This document shows, one piece after another, positions 15,937-25,266 of a stretch of 38,715 nt of DNA (the first letter of the stretch is position 1; each line of letters begins with the position of its first letter). Under the pieces are notes generated by a model. The model was not told the origin of the DNA. It saw nothing but the letters and a program-made list of their open reading frames with translations, and made no database searches. The DNA is from CAZSBG01 sp964605145. GTDB lineage: Bacteria > Zhuqueibacterota > Zhuqueibacteria > Thermofontimicrobiales > Thermofontimicrobiaceae. Where the stretch lies: assembly GCA_964605145.1 (NCBI GenBank), contig CAZSBG010000056.1:1-38715 (forward strand). The letters are read 5' to 3'. Made by a program: the position numbers and the translations under genes.

Positions 15937-17190
15937 CTAACTTTGAAACCGTTTAAGCTGAATTGATAGCTCCTTTAGAATCCTCTCAGGCCAAACTTTT
16001 TCCAATTGGATTTTATCGCATTCATTGAACCGGGCCATATCCCACAACTTCGCGCTCAATGCCGGCAGGCATGTGTCGAACATGGCGAAGTCTGGCTCGA
16101 ACACCAGATTATTGATGACCAGCGTGCTGGTCTTTCGATCCGCCTTGGGATCGAATCGCCCGACAAATTCCGTTCCCCACAGAATGGGCATCACGTAATA
16201 GCCGAACTTGCGCTTTGCGGCCGGCATGTAACATTCCATTGTATAATCAAAATCGAACAGCATCTTCAACCGCTCGCGCTGGATGATGAGATTGTCGAAC
16301 GGTGAAAGGAGATGAATTGACTGAGCATCGTTTTCCTGCGACGATACTTTTTCCAGGACATTGGAGAATCCAAAATAGGGCGATTTACTTTCATTCCCAA
16401 TTTCGAATTGGACGACCTCCCCGGTTTCAACCAAATTTTTGAGTATTTGTGATATCACTTTTTTATCCGATGACGAAAAATGCCCGTCCCTCGCCGACTC
16501 CGCCTGCATGAAAAGCCGAATATTTTTTTCACTTGCGAGGCCCAATGCCTGCAGCGCGGTTCGCACGAAAAACTGCCCTGATTCTTCTTCCGATGGGAAA
16601 CGGGTATCGATATTTTCCGGCAGAACGCGCTCGGTTAAATCGTAGACTTTGATGAAATTATTCCGCGCGGAAATCATCACATCGCCGCGCCAGAGCAGGT
16701 ACTCGAACGCTGTTTTGATGGCGTCCCGCTCCTTTTTGTCGTTCGGGTCATCCGCCGGGAATTCTGCAGATTTCATGGCGCCTTCGGCCCGAAGTCTCCC
16801 CAAAACCGGCTCCAGTTTTGTTTTGCACCGTTCCAGCATGTGCTTTCCCCACGGCGTGGTCGGAGTTTCAAAATTGCGCATCTTGGGGAGAAAGTAGCGG
16901 TAGTTCTCCATGGGAATGTAAGAATTGGCATGCCCCCAATACTCGAAAATACGGCGATCGACAGCCAGCAATTCATGGAGATGATCAGGGCGATACCCGG
17001 GCACGCGCGTCCACAACACGTGATGATGCGTCCGCTGCACCACCTGCAGGGGATCGATTTGCACGTAACCCAAATGTTTGATCGCCATCTCGACGCCGAC
17101 CTTAGCTTCCGGCAATGCGGTACGGCCATCCGGCAGTTGTGCGTTGAGGGCGATTTTTCGGGCGAGCTCGGGAGATATTTTTTCTTTCAT
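15937..17190 (-). CDS. YcaQ/AlkX-type winged-helix DNA glycosylase
   Basis: The 417-residue cytoplasmic protein belongs to the HTH_42 family (AlkZ/YcaQ). The motif GYVQIDPLQVVQRTHHHVLW at residues 41-60 contains the Gln44-x-Asp46 pair. In the studied family, QxD marks the YcaQ group, which unhooks interstrand crosslinks and removes alkylated bases, while AlkZ has QxQ. The length agrees with YcaQ (about 410). It is not obviously part of a pathway with its neighbours: the M14 gene lies upstream across a hairpin cluster and GGT lies downstream across a repeat element. A short GAGG site precedes the ATG. It probably protects against endogenous or environmental alkylating and crosslinking agents. 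Confidence 0.88.
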   Translation of the reverse strand: MKEKISPELARKIALNAQLPDGRTALPEAKVGVEMAIKHLGYVQIDPLQVVQRTHHHVLWTRVPGYRPDHLHELLAVDRRIFEYWGHANSYIPMENYRYFLPKMRNFETPTTPWGKHMLERCKTKLEPVLGRLRAEGAMKSAEFPADDPNDKKERDAIKTAFEYLLWRGDVMISARNNFIKVYDLTERVLPENIDTRFPSEEESGQFFVRTALQALGLASEKNIRLFMQAESARDGHFSSSDKKVISQILKNLVETGEVVQFEIGNESKSPYFGFSNVLEKVSSQENDAQSIHLLSPFDNLIIQRERLKMLFDFDYTMECYMPAAKRKFGYYVMPILWGTEFVGRFDPKADRKTSTLVINNLVFEPDFAMFDTCLPALSAKLWDMARFNECDKIQLEKVWPERILKELSIQLKRFQS

Positions 17191-17227
17191 GCGAAGGCCT
17201 CATGTCTGCATTCGGATATGGTAAAAC

Positions 17228-17379
17228 CGCTCCCACGAAGACCGTGGGAGCGAGGAACCTGGATACACAGCAAACATTCTCGTTCCGACGCTCAGGCGTT
17301 GGAACGAGTAATCCACTCACTTTCACGGTTCGACTCCGCTCACCGTGACAGAAGTTTGGTCAGCCTGAGCGGAGTCGAA
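17228..17379. repeat. Cluster of three strong hairpins
   Basis: Three inverted repeats follow one another. The first has exact 10-bp arms 17228-17237/17243-17252 (CGCTCCCACG, 5-nt loop). The second has 13-bp arms 17279-17291/17296-17308 with one wobble and a 4-nt loop. The third has exact 14-bp arms 17329-17342/17366-17379 (TTCGACTCCGCTCA, 23-nt loop). A 6-bp stem CACGGT/ACCGTG (17324-17329/17342-17347) would compete with the third. The cluster sits between the M14 stop and the glycosylase start. It is more GC-rich than other spacers and looks like REP-type dispersed sequence; the third stem is 25 bp after the M14 stop and may act at the RNA 3' end. Confidence 0.75.
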
Positions 17380-17403
17380 GGCTGATTGGTCTTATCATTC
17401 CGA

Positions 17404-20076
17404 TTAATAATACATCGCATTGAACAGCAGCTTCATCGTTGCGAAAGCCTGGGCGCGGTTGTGCACGTTGAAACCAAACAGCACCACTTTGCCCTTTCCG
17501 TACGGAACTTCCAGGATGGTTGGTTTGCTTCGGATGAGTTGCTCTCCCAAAATCCAGCCGCTGACAAGCAGGGAATCGTCCGGGAATTTCGCCACCTCCA
17601 CCGGCTTGATGGGAATATATTTGGGCGAGACTTCTTTTTTGGGCGCCGGCTTCTTGTCCTTTTGAGGCGCTTTGTCATTTGGCTTCTGCGCCCTCTTCGC
17701 TGAATCCGAAATCGTTTCGAACACATAGCCGCGGCCGAAATAGGCGTAGCCGTTATCTTCCAAACCATAGGCTAACGGATGATCCGTTTTGTACGTCATT
17801 TTTAAAATCGAGCCGGGATTGCTGAAGCTGTCCGGCTTGACTTTGGCCAATACATTTTTCAATGGAAAATAAAAATGTTTTATGGCGAGATCACTCGATG
17901 CTTCATTGCACACCAGCGTGCCACCGGCTTTGACAAATTTTTTTAGATTATCCACCCCATCCAAACCGATACCGCCTGCGTAATTGGGCGGGACGGTCCC
18001 CTTTTTATGCCCGTCGATGATGGAGCGGGTCCATTGGTCCGGCAGCACAATCACGTCGTAGCGTTTATTGAGGTCGCCAGCCTTCACATCCGCATTGGTC
18101 AGCGAATCGAACGGGAACGCGAACTGCTCAAAAATCCACGCTAACCAGCCGAAATCCATGCTGGCAGTCCAGGATCGGTACAGGGCAATTCTCGGTCGAT
18201 TCAGTTTTGTCGTTGCAACCTTCGCATCCCCCCGATGCCCCACTGTTTTGGCATCGATCAATATTTGATTCAAATCTAACTGCTTCACGCGTTTCGCTTC
18301 AACCAAAAAACTACCGGCAGGGAACGATTTGCCAGCCGCAGTAAATTTTTCAGTCGCGCGTTTTATCTTGCCGCCGTCGTTCAAAATTTTGTTCACCGCG
18401 ATGTAGCTGCCGTTATCGGCTGATGACAGGATAATGTCATTGCCGCTTCCGCTTTCCATTCCACTCGCCGAAACTGCATCGGTAATTCGCTTTTTCCGTA
18501 CATCCAGCGGCGCAGTGATTTCAGAAAAATCCACGCCCATCTGCACGGGAAGCGTCCAGCCTGCGCCATCGTAGGCTGAAATTGGTTCGCGACTGATTTT
18601 GGCTGAACCGACCACACCCTGCCACAGGTGCTTGTATTTTCGCAGATCCGGATAGTCCTGCTTTTCGAACAAATTTTTCACAAAAAGTCCGAACGCCTGA
18701 CTGGTGGGGATAATGTACGAACCTTCGGCGTATCGAATCCCGTTGTGCACAAATCCGGTTTCCGCCTGAAAAACATCGATGCCGGTGATGATCAATTTAT
18801 CGATGAGATTGTCAGCCGAATACGGATCGCGCTGGTCGGCCGGGACAATCCAGCCGTACGGCGGCTCGCCGGCAAACCGATCGATGACATCCTTTCCAAT
18901 GCGCCATTTATCGAACAGCAAGTCGAAGCGATACTTGGCCGCAGTTTCCAGCACAGCCATGCAGGCAGTCCAGTTGTATTCCACGGCGTCGCCGATGCGC
19001 CACCAGCCGCCGAGCCAGGGACTGGGATAAAAAACGCCCTTGGTCAAATCCTGGTGCTCGCGGGGGAAATCGCGCAGGTGATAAAACTGGGGCGTGGCAT
19101 AGCGGTAAAGCTGGGTTTCCGTGAGAATGGACACCGTGTTATGGCCGTCCACCACCTGGGTGGCATAGCCAGGGTACCACGTATCGAAATGAACGCGGGA
19201 GATGGCGCCTGGCTGGTCCGCTTCATCGAACGCCTTGCCCATGGCCGCGCCGATCAAATTCTTCCAGCGAATGATAATGGGATGGATATTGGGATTTGTC
19301 GGCTCGGCATCCGGCGGAATCCAGATTCGCGCCGGGAATGGCGCGGTCTGGTGCTGATTGTACAGAATATGCGGGAACCACTCCCGGGATGTGGCAATGT
19401 TCATATTCTTCGTTTCGATCAAATTGGAAACAAACGAATCGCGGTTGTTGTCGTGCCCGGCGTATTTGTGATAGAGCCAGGGAATGGGACTGACTTCGTA
19501 CGGCGTGCCCACATTCGGCATATACCAGTCCGAAACAATGGTCATACCATCCGGGTTGGCAAAGACGATGAGCGCGATGACGTTTTCGCGAATAAATTTG
19601 GTGCGGGCGTCATCCATCGTCACCAGATCATAGGCCAACTGCGGGAGTAATTGCGCCGGCGCAACTTCGGTGCCATGAAGCCCGCCATCGATCCACACAA
19701 TTGCTTTGCCTTCCTCTGACAATTCAATCGCATCAGCTTCGGACACGCCCCGGGCCAGGCTCAGTTTTTTATTCAATTCCTTAAAATGTTCGAGCCGGGC
19801 CAAATTTTCTGCAGAAGAAATCACGCCGTATTTCATGCGCCGACCTTCGGACGTGGCCCCCATGTCCAGCACAATCATCCGATCGGTCTGTCCTGCAAGC
19901 AATTCGAAATAGCCAATGGCTTGCTCGTATGTCATCAACTGAAAATCCGCCCCGGGCTTGAAACCCAAATATTTTTCAGGCGAAACAAACTGTGCCAGGG
20001 CGCTTGTTGTTTGAAATAAAAGGAGAAACAGCCCCAGGGCCACAACTCCCCATGTTGTATATTTTTTCAAAACCAT
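17404..20076 (-). CDS. Exported M14-family zinc carboxypeptidase with C-terminal amidotransferase-like domain
   Basis: The 890-residue protein begins with a signal peptide ending near the ALA motif. The first catalytic-domain motif is DGGLHGTEVAP, with zinc ligands His134 and Glu137; HDNNRDSF follows, with the Asn-Arg pair typical of the substrate-binding site. A later GHNTVSILTET segment probably supplies the third zinc His and the neighbouring conserved positions. The last third (from the segment RIALYRSW onwards) resembles a class I glutamine-amidotransferase-like fold as found in other large M14 proteins of this type. It contains a Lys/Pro-rich linker near residue 805. The frame opens 42 bp further upstream, but the ATG at 20076 has a GGAGG site and a proper signal peptide start, so it is preferred. 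It likely trims peptides outside the cytoplasm. Confidence 0.92.
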   Translation of the reverse strand: MVLKKYTTWGVVALGLFLLLFQTTSALAQFVSPEKYLGFKPGADFQLMTYEQAIGYFELLAGQTDRMIVLDMGATSEGRRMKYGVISSAENLARLEHFKELNKKLSLARGVSEADAIELSEEGKAIVWIDGGLHGTEVAPAQLLPQLAYDLVTMDDARTKFIRENVIALIVFANPDGMTIVSDWYMPNVGTPYEVSPIPWLYHKYAGHDNNRDSFVSNLIETKNMNIATSREWFPHILYNQHQTAPFPARIWIPPDAEPTNPNIHPIIIRWKNLIGAAMGKAFDEADQPGAISRVHFDTWYPGYATQVVDGHNTVSILTETQLYRYATPQFYHLRDFPREHQDLTKGVFYPSPWLGGWWRIGDAVEYNWTACMAVLETAAKYRFDLLFDKWRIGKDVIDRFAGEPPYGWIVPADQRDPYSADNLIDKLIITGIDVFQAETGFVHNGIRYAEGSYIIPTSQAFGLFVKNLFEKQDYPDLRKYKHLWQGVVGSAKISREPISAYDGAGWTLPVQMGVDFSEITAPLDVRKKRITDAVSASGMESGSGNDIILSSADNGSYIAVNKILNDGGKIKRATEKFTAAGKSFPAGSFLVEAKRVKQLDLNQILIDAKTVGHRGDAKVATTKLNRPRIALYRSWTASMDFGWLAWIFEQFAFPFDSLTNADVKAGDLNKRYDVIVLPDQWTRSIIDGHKKGTVPPNYAGGIGLDGVDNLKKFVKAGGTLVCNEASSDLAIKHFYFPLKNVLAKVKPDSFSNPGSILKMTYKTDHPLAYGLEDNGYAYFGRGYVFETISDSAKRAQKPNDKAPQKDKKPAPKKEVSPKYIPIKPVEVAKFPDDSLLVSGWILGEQLIRSKPTILEVPYGKGKVVLFGFNVHNRAQAFATMKLLFNAMYY

Positions 20077-20165
20077 GTTTCCTCCAGGGTGGTGTCGGGT
20101 GATTATTTGATTGTCCACAATGATGGATTAATTCGTAAAATATTTTGGCTGGGGTAACAGAGTGC

Positions 20166-20300
20166 CAGGTAAAGATAGAGACAAAGGTAAAGAAATATGG
20201 GCAATGAACAATTCTCAAATCTTAATCTTAATCATAATCTTAATCTAATCATAATCGCAATCAAAATCTTTCTCTCTATCTCGACCTCTATCTTTACCTG
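20166..20300. repeat. Inverted repeat with a degenerate AATCTTAATCAT word tract in the loop
   Basis: CAGGTAAAGATAGAG at 20166-20180 is the exact reverse complement of 20286-20300 (15 bp). The loop holds about 65 bp of drifting words (AATCTTAATC, ATAATCTTAATC, AATCATAATC). The structure fills most of the gap between the M28 stop and the M14 start. It has no coding potential and no T-run. Confidence 0.7.
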
Positions 20301-20310
20301 TTCTTCAACC

Positions 20311-22416
20311 TCAGAATTCCACCAGCCCGGCGAGCTTCAAAATTTCAAAATAATTGAGCACACTTTCCAGGTTGGATTCGTCTTCGTACTGAATATCCAG
20401 CAAATATTTGATATCGAGCATGCTGTTCTTGCCATTGATGAGCGCCTGCAATTCCCGCGTGCTGGCAATGTCGCGCCAGCCGTAGGGATATTTGTCCTGC
20501 TCTTCTTCCGGAATTTCATTGATGAAATCCCGCGTCGCGCCATATCCTTTGGATTTGACTTTCGTCGTTTGTTTCGGAATTATTTTCGAAGCTTTGTTCT
20601 CAAGTTCACTCTGTTGAACTTCGGCCAATCTGGCATTCAATTGTCTCGCCTTCTCTTCCGCACAAACCTTGAGCGCAGTCAATTGGGCGTTTCCAACCGA
20701 AGCAATGGCGGATTTGAACCGGGTCAGGGTATAATTAAGTAATTTTTTATCACTGGAAAGTTCGGCAACCGATTCCAGCGTCGAATATTCATTTTTCACA
20801 GCCGCGTTTATCAGAAATTTTCCCATGTAAAATTCTCTATTCAATTCTTCGGCGCTTGCATTGTTCAAATTATCCATAGCGATCGCCAACTGGTGCCCGA
20901 CTCGTCGCGTGCCATTGCTGACAATTTCGCCGGCGATTTTTTGCGCCATGACGTCGTCCGCGCTGGCGATGGTGTACGCGGCCGCCGCGCCAATGACGGC
21001 CACCCGTTTCAATTGCGTGGGATCAGCTTTGTCCACGCGGTCGCCGGACGTGTGATACCACTGGTCAGGCCAGGCGATCAGCATAATGCCGGGCACGCCA
21101 ACAGTCCAGTCGTTGAACACTTCGTGATCCGACGCGCCATAATGCGACTCGATTGAATAATAGAATGGCTCATCCGAGCCGGTCGGCGCTACAATGCGAT
21201 GTGCCACCTTGTCGAAGCCTCCCCGCGTTTGAATTTTCTCGCGATTTCCTTCGCCCACGAAACGATAGTAATTTTCCATCACATCGTTGATGTAGTGGGG
21301 ATTGCCGTAGGTGGTTCGCATCATCTGCATCACCGCTTTATTTTTGGTGAGCCACTCGCCCACCATGTCCATGTTGATGTTGCACAGCGTCCGTTCCATG
21401 AGGTCTTTGTTCGCGGCCACCCAGGGACCGATGCCGGAGAATTCCGGCCCCCAGATGAACCGAATCGTCCGCTTTTGCCGGGGCAAGCGGCCTTCTTCGA
21501 TGAGCGTGTGCAGCACGCGCGCCACTTCGAGTATTGCAGCGCTGCCGGATTTGTTGTCGTTGGCGCCCTGTTTGGTGATGCCCTCGAACAGGTGCGCGGA
21601 GAAAATTACTTCGTCGCCGTTCTTTTCCGTGCCGGGAATGAAGCAGGTCACATCCTGTAGTTCGTACGGCTCCATTGTTGTTTCCACCTGGGCGTGCACG
21701 GTGATGCTATCGCCCCGCAGCAATCGTTTTTTCAGGAATTCCCCTTCTCGCGCTGTGAGGTAAAATGCAAACTTTGATTCCTTACCATCACGACTCCCCC
21801 GAAGGCTGGACCAGGGGATTTGCAACGGATCGAAATAAGGCCGCGAATCGCTGATGGCAATGACACCGAGCGCATCGCCATCGAGACAGGCGGTTCGGTG
21901 TACACGACGCAGTGAGCCTTCGGTGACCACAATTTTCCCGCTGATGTCCGTCCGTTTGATTTCCTCATCATCGCCGTAGCCAACCCAGACCAGTTCCGAT
22001 TTCACGTCTGCGGAATTGCTGCCCTTCACGAGCATGGCGGTCATGTCCCGATACGATGCCAATTTCTGTCGCTTGGGACTGATTTCCCACAGCTCGCCTT
22101 TCACCGCATCCCAGACCTCGCGGCCCGGAAACTGAACGATTTCTGCCCCGGGAAGGCCGTACTGTTTCAATTGATCGTAAATGTACCGGGATTCGTAAAA
22201 TGTGCCTTTGTATTCATCAGCCAGGCGATCTTTATTGTAGCCGCCGGTTTCCATGATAGTATTCCAGGCCGTCTCCCCGGAAGCCTCGCCGATGATTTCC
22301 GCCATTTGATCCTCGGTCAAAAACGTCCAGTACCGCCAGGGCGTCATCTGCGCCGGGGACGAACCGACAATTATCAGGATACTAAGCATTAAAACAAACG
22401 AATGGTGTTTTCGCAT
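20311..22416 (-). CDS. Exported M28-family peptidase (aminopeptidase-like)
   Basis: The 701-residue protein has a signal peptide (residues about 1-23), a PA-type insert around 130-240 and a zinc peptidase core. Candidate ligands are His275 (FSAHLFEG), Asp287 (GANDNKSG), Glu325 (WGPEFSG), Asp350 (INMDMVG) and His455 (WYHTSGD). Canonical M28 enzymes have two adjacent Glu in GEExG; here the first is Pro, leaving one Glu. This resembles DUF4910-like members, so the catalytic mechanism may differ or activity may be reduced. The C-terminal 150 residues are helical and end in a short winged-helix-like segment. The protein should act outside the cytoplasm. An AGGA site precedes the ATG. Confidence 0.88.
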   Translation of the reverse strand: MRKHHSFVLMLSILIIVGSSPAQMTPWRYWTFLTEDQMAEIIGEASGETAWNTIMETGGYNKDRLADEYKGTFYESRYIYDQLKQYGLPGAEIVQFPGREVWDAVKGELWEISPKRQKLASYRDMTAMLVKGSNSADVKSELVWVGYGDDEEIKRTDISGKIVVTEGSLRRVHRTACLDGDALGVIAISDSRPYFDPLQIPWSSLRGSRDGKESKFAFYLTAREGEFLKKRLLRGDSITVHAQVETTMEPYELQDVTCFIPGTEKNGDEVIFSAHLFEGITKQGANDNKSGSAAILEVARVLHTLIEEGRLPRQKRTIRFIWGPEFSGIGPWVAANKDLMERTLCNINMDMVGEWLTKNKAVMQMMRTTYGNPHYINDVMENYYRFVGEGNREKIQTRGGFDKVAHRIVAPTGSDEPFYYSIESHYGASDHEVFNDWTVGVPGIMLIAWPDQWYHTSGDRVDKADPTQLKRVAVIGAAAAYTIASADDVMAQKIAGEIVSNGTRRVGHQLAIAMDNLNNASAEELNREFYMGKFLINAAVKNEYSTLESVAELSSDKKLLNYTLTRFKSAIASVGNAQLTALKVCAEEKARQLNARLAEVQQSELENKASKIIPKQTTKVKSKGYGATRDFINEIPEEEQDKYPYGWRDIASTRELQALINGKNSMLDIKYLLDIQYEDESNLESVLNYFEILKLAGLVEF

Positions 22417-22711
22417 TTTGGGTTCCTCATGAAAGGATGATTATTTTTAATCCGAATTCAATGAATTTACTGTTTCAAAAAAATAAACCACAACGCGCTC
22501 AAAGGATTTACAACGTTCTCCAAGGCATTGATGTGCATATCGTTGTAAGGAATGATTTATATTTCACTCGAAAAAAAGGATAATTCAAAATTGACTTTCT
22601 GATTCTATTCCACCTCTATCAATAATCGCCCTCGGTTTGCCACGAATTATTTTGCGACAAATTTCGCTTCTCTTTTCGTGTTTTTCCGTGTGCTCCGCGG
22701 GCAGAAAAAAA
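22417..22711. other. 295-bp spacer with degenerate CCGTGT-type words
   Basis: No gene is seen between the phosphatase stop and the M28 start. Positions about 22640-22700 hold repeated words such as CACGAATTATTTTGCG, TTTTCGTGTTTTTCCGTGTG and TCCGCGGGC. These look like a degenerate dispersed repeat. No terminator with a T-run was found. Confidence 0.4.
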
Positions 22712-23989
22712 TCAAATCACCCGCAATACCGCGCACGTGAAATCATCGCTTTGCTGCGCGTTTCCGACGTGTCTGTTCACATCTTTTTCGATGGCATTCA
22801 AAATTTCCCCGGCGGAATTCTCCACGTTCGCATTCACTAATTTTATGAGACGAAGCTCTTCGTATTCCTCCTCTTTTTCATTCCACGCTTCGGTGACGCC
22901 ATCCGTGTAAAACACTAACACATCGCCGGGCGCCAATTCGATTTCCTCTTTTTGAAAATTCTGATTCATTATCCCCAGAAACAATCCGCCGGCGTTTAAT
23001 TCCGCCGGTTCGGCTTTTGTTTTATGAAACAAATACGGCGGATTGTGCCCGGCATTCACGCTCGTCAACACCTGGTTTTGGTGATTGTACAATCCCACCC
23101 AGAACGAAACGAACTTTTCCGGCGTTGTCGATTCAATGAGGACTTTATTCAATCCATCGACAAACGTCATCAAATTGAACGAGTTATGATCCAGCTTCAG
23201 AAATGTTTGCAGGCAGGAATAGACCGTGGAAACGATCAGCGCTGCCGGGATGCCCTTGCCGGCCACATCGGCAACGAGTAATAAGGTTTCATTTTCATTG
23301 ATTTTGAGAATATCGTAATAGTCGCCGCCGACCTGTTTGGCAGGTATGAGCCGGGCAGCGATCTGAATATCCGCGTATTCCGGCAATTTTGCCGGAAGCA
23401 GTTTTTGCTGAATGGCCCGCGCGGTTTCCAGCTCGCGCTCCAGCGCCTCGGTCTCGATCTGGATTTCGATGAGCCGCGCATTCTCGATGGCAATGGCGCA
23501 CTGCGAAGCCAGGGTTTCGAAAATGGTCAAATCCCGCTCGTCAAAAATACCTCCGCCTTTTTTGTTGATCACCTCGATGACGCCCAACAGGTTATTCTTG
23601 CGGATGAGCGGCACGCAAATCATAGATCGGGTTTTGAAATTCGATTTTTTATCATAATCAGGATTGAACCGCGCATCGTTGTAGCAGTCCTCGATCAGCA
23701 CCGATTGCTGATGCTGCGCCACCCAACCGGCAATGCCGGCGCCCATGTCCACGCTGTACTTTTTCACCAGCGTGCCTTTGTCCCCGGTGGCGACCTGAAA
23801 ATGAAGTTTGCCCTCTTCCGGATCGAAAAGCAGGAGCGAGCTTGCCTCGGCGTCCACAACCAGTTTGCTGTTTTCCAGAATATCATCCAGCAGTTCCGGA
23901 AGCGATTTTATCTCGGATATTTTCTGCGAGACTGTGTGCAAAAAATTCATGCGGTCGATCATGAACTGCAAATCATCGATAGTTTTCAT
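22712..23989 (-). CDS. GAF-domain PP2C/SpoIIE-type serine phosphatase (RsbU-like)
   Basis: The 425-residue cytoplasmic protein has a GAF domain at about residues 25-175, a short coiled linker at 176-200 and a SpoIIE-type PP2C domain from 205 to the end. Metal-site Asp are visible in QVGGDYYDI (Asp223) and ADVAGKGIPAA (Asp241), and the final metal motif in FYTDGVTEAWN and DDFTCAVL. Such proteins dephosphorylate an anti-sigma-factor antagonist in partner-switching systems after sensing a signal through GAF. No anti-sigma factor or antagonist is next to it here. It begins 22 bp after the pgsW-like gene, so it may be co-expressed with the poly-gamma-glutamate genes and help set their output. The ribosome binding site is weak. 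Confidence 0.93.
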   Translation of the reverse strand: MKTIDDLQFMIDRMNFLHTVSQKISEIKSLPELLDDILENSKLVVDAEASSLLLFDPEEGKLHFQVATGDKGTLVKKYSVDMGAGIAGWVAQHQQSVLIEDCYNDARFNPDYDKKSNFKTRSMICVPLIRKNNLLGVIEVINKKGGGIFDERDLTIFETLASQCAIAIENARLIEIQIETEALERELETARAIQQKLLPAKLPEYADIQIAARLIPAKQVGGDYYDILKINENETLLLVADVAGKGIPAALIVSTVYSCLQTFLKLDHNSFNLMTFVDGLNKVLIESTTPEKFVSFWVGLYNHQNQVLTSVNAGHNPPYLFHKTKAEPAELNAGGLFLGIMNQNFQKEEIELAPGDVLVFYTDGVTEAWNEKEEEYEELRLIKLVNANVENSAGEILNAIEKDVNRHVGNAQQSDDFTCAVLRVI

Positions 23990-24003
23990 CCGCTCATTCC
24001 AGT

Positions 24004-24045
24004 TGAGTGAGTTAAGTTAGTTGAGTGTGTTGAGTTGGTTGTTGT
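24004..24045. repeat. Degenerate TTGAGTGAGTTAAG word repeat at the pgsW 3' end
   Basis: The plus strand reads as drifting copies of GTTGAGT, GAGTTAAG and TTAGTTGAGTG. The tract crosses the stop codon of the pgsW-like gene and supplies its last residues (PTQHTQLT). This suggests that the repeat grew into or was captured by the gene end. Confidence 0.55.
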
Positions 24046-25151
24046 TTTCTTTTGTGATTCATCGTCCAGAATATGATCATGGTAACGCCGAAAAAATATA
24101 GTATGGAAATGGCCCAAAATTTTACGTTCGGTTTTGACTGCGTGTCGCGCAAATTTTCAGCGCCAGGATTGGGCAGTGGAACCGGGTCCCATGACAGACC
24201 ATACTTCCGCGCCAATTCTTTGATGTACAGCAAATGAATGACCGGCACGCCAGCATGCAGCATTTTGAAAATGACGCCGATTTCGCTGTTGTTCGGCAGC
24301 TTTTTCGTTTCGACAATTCCCGGATTGAGTTGCAGCACCGATTCATTCTGGCCCATATTCGTGTAGCTCCCGCCGATGTTGATGAACGCCGCAAGCCGGT
24401 TGCGCGTTGAATCGGGAAAATAGAGCTTCATTCGCATTTCTATATTTTTTTGAAAATCAGGCTCGTAAATGAACTGAATATTACTCCGCTGAATCTGCTC
24501 AATCAGCCTGTCTTTCAATTCCGAAGGAAATTCCTGGCCGACATCATCGGCGCCACCCAGCGAAATTGCTGTTGGTGTGACATCGATAATTTCTTTTTCC
24601 AGCAGCACATCACAAATATGAAGCAGGTTGAAATTTGGATCGTTTGCGCCAAATGATGATGATCCCAGGGAAATCATCACAACTGGGAAAACATCCAAGG
24701 CTTTTACCGCTGACAGCGACCCAATCATCAACGCCGGAAATGAGGCTGAACAGCCGATGCCGATTGTGTCGCCGGGCGCCACGTCTAACTTGTGCAGCAT
24801 ATGCACGATCAGCGCCGCGAAATTGGGATTGGTCGTGGTTCGCTTTGCCGGAAGATCGCCTAATGTGGTCGTCAATTCCGTGTATTCCCGGCCGATCAGC
24901 CCGGTGCGATTCGGATCGACGATTTCATCTATGTCGAAACCCGCACTTTTTTTGTATTCCCGAATCGCCGAAATCGCTTTGTCCATTGTTTCAGAAGCGC
25001 GTCGCATTTGAGCCGAATATGGCAGCGTTGCTTCATCTGAAAAAAAATGAAGCATGACCAATATAATAACGCTGAAACACCCGGCCAGGAAAATTCCAGT
25101 TTTCAGTGGTTGCTTTTTTGTATTTAAAATCTGTTTTCTGTCAGAGAACAT
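24012..25151 (-). CDS. pgsW: Poly-gamma-glutamate system protein (PgsW-like)
   Basis: The 379-residue protein has one membrane segment near residues 18-37 and another near 341-363, with a large domain between them probably outside the cytoplasm. That domain contains GDTIGIGCSASFPALMIG, SLGSSSFGANDPNFN and AISLGGADDVGQEFP, which match the protein of unknown role found next to pgsB and pgsC in Gram-negative poly-gamma-glutamate loci. The name is from memory of that family; no biochemical function is established. It lies 115 bp after pgsC across a small inverted repeat and 22 bp before the phosphatase gene. The last eight residues are encoded by a degenerate repeat and are probably dispensable. 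No good ribosome binding site precedes the ATG. Confidence 0.75.
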   Translation of the reverse strand: MFSDRKQILNTKKQPLKTGIFLAGCFSVIILVMLHFFSDEATLPYSAQMRRASETMDKAISAIREYKKSAGFDIDEIVDPNRTGLIGREYTELTTTLGDLPAKRTTTNPNFAALIVHMLHKLDVAPGDTIGIGCSASFPALMIGSLSAVKALDVFPVVMISLGSSSFGANDPNFNLLHICDVLLEKEIIDVTPTAISLGGADDVGQEFPSELKDRLIEQIQRSNIQFIYEPDFQKNIEMRMKLYFPDSTRNRLAAFINIGGSYTNMGQNESVLQLNPGIVETKKLPNNSEIGVIFKMLHAGVPVIHLLYIKELARKYGLSWDPVPLPNPGAENLRDTQSKPNVKFWAISILYFFGVTMIIFWTMNHKRKQQPTQHTQLT

Positions 25152-25186
25152 ACTTGATAGTTTCGAATTAACGTGTCTTTATTTTT

Positions 25187-25255
25187 TTTGACAGGATAAC
25201 CGGATGACAAAGATAATTTTTTTTCTATCTTCATTTATCCTGTAATCCTGTCAAA
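25187..25255. repeat. Inverted repeat between pgsC and pgsW
   Basis: TTTGACAGGAT at 25187-25197 pairs exactly with ATCCTGTCAAA at 25245-25255, and the next 10 bases on each side are mostly complementary too. It resembles a dispersed word repeat (GACAGGATTACAGGAT). It lies in the pgsC-pgsW gap and could attenuate or process the transcript. Confidence 0.65.
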
Positions 25256-25266
25256 TATTCTCTCTT

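Noticed and set aside
18628..19650. Long plus-strand open frame (340 codons)
   Set aside because: It lies wholly antisense to the M14 carboxypeptidase, whose motifs and signal peptide are clear; the translated product is His/Arg-rich and resembles no family.
20200..20300. Possible CRISPR array
   Set aside because: The words vary in length and sequence, and there are no regular spacers and no cas genes.
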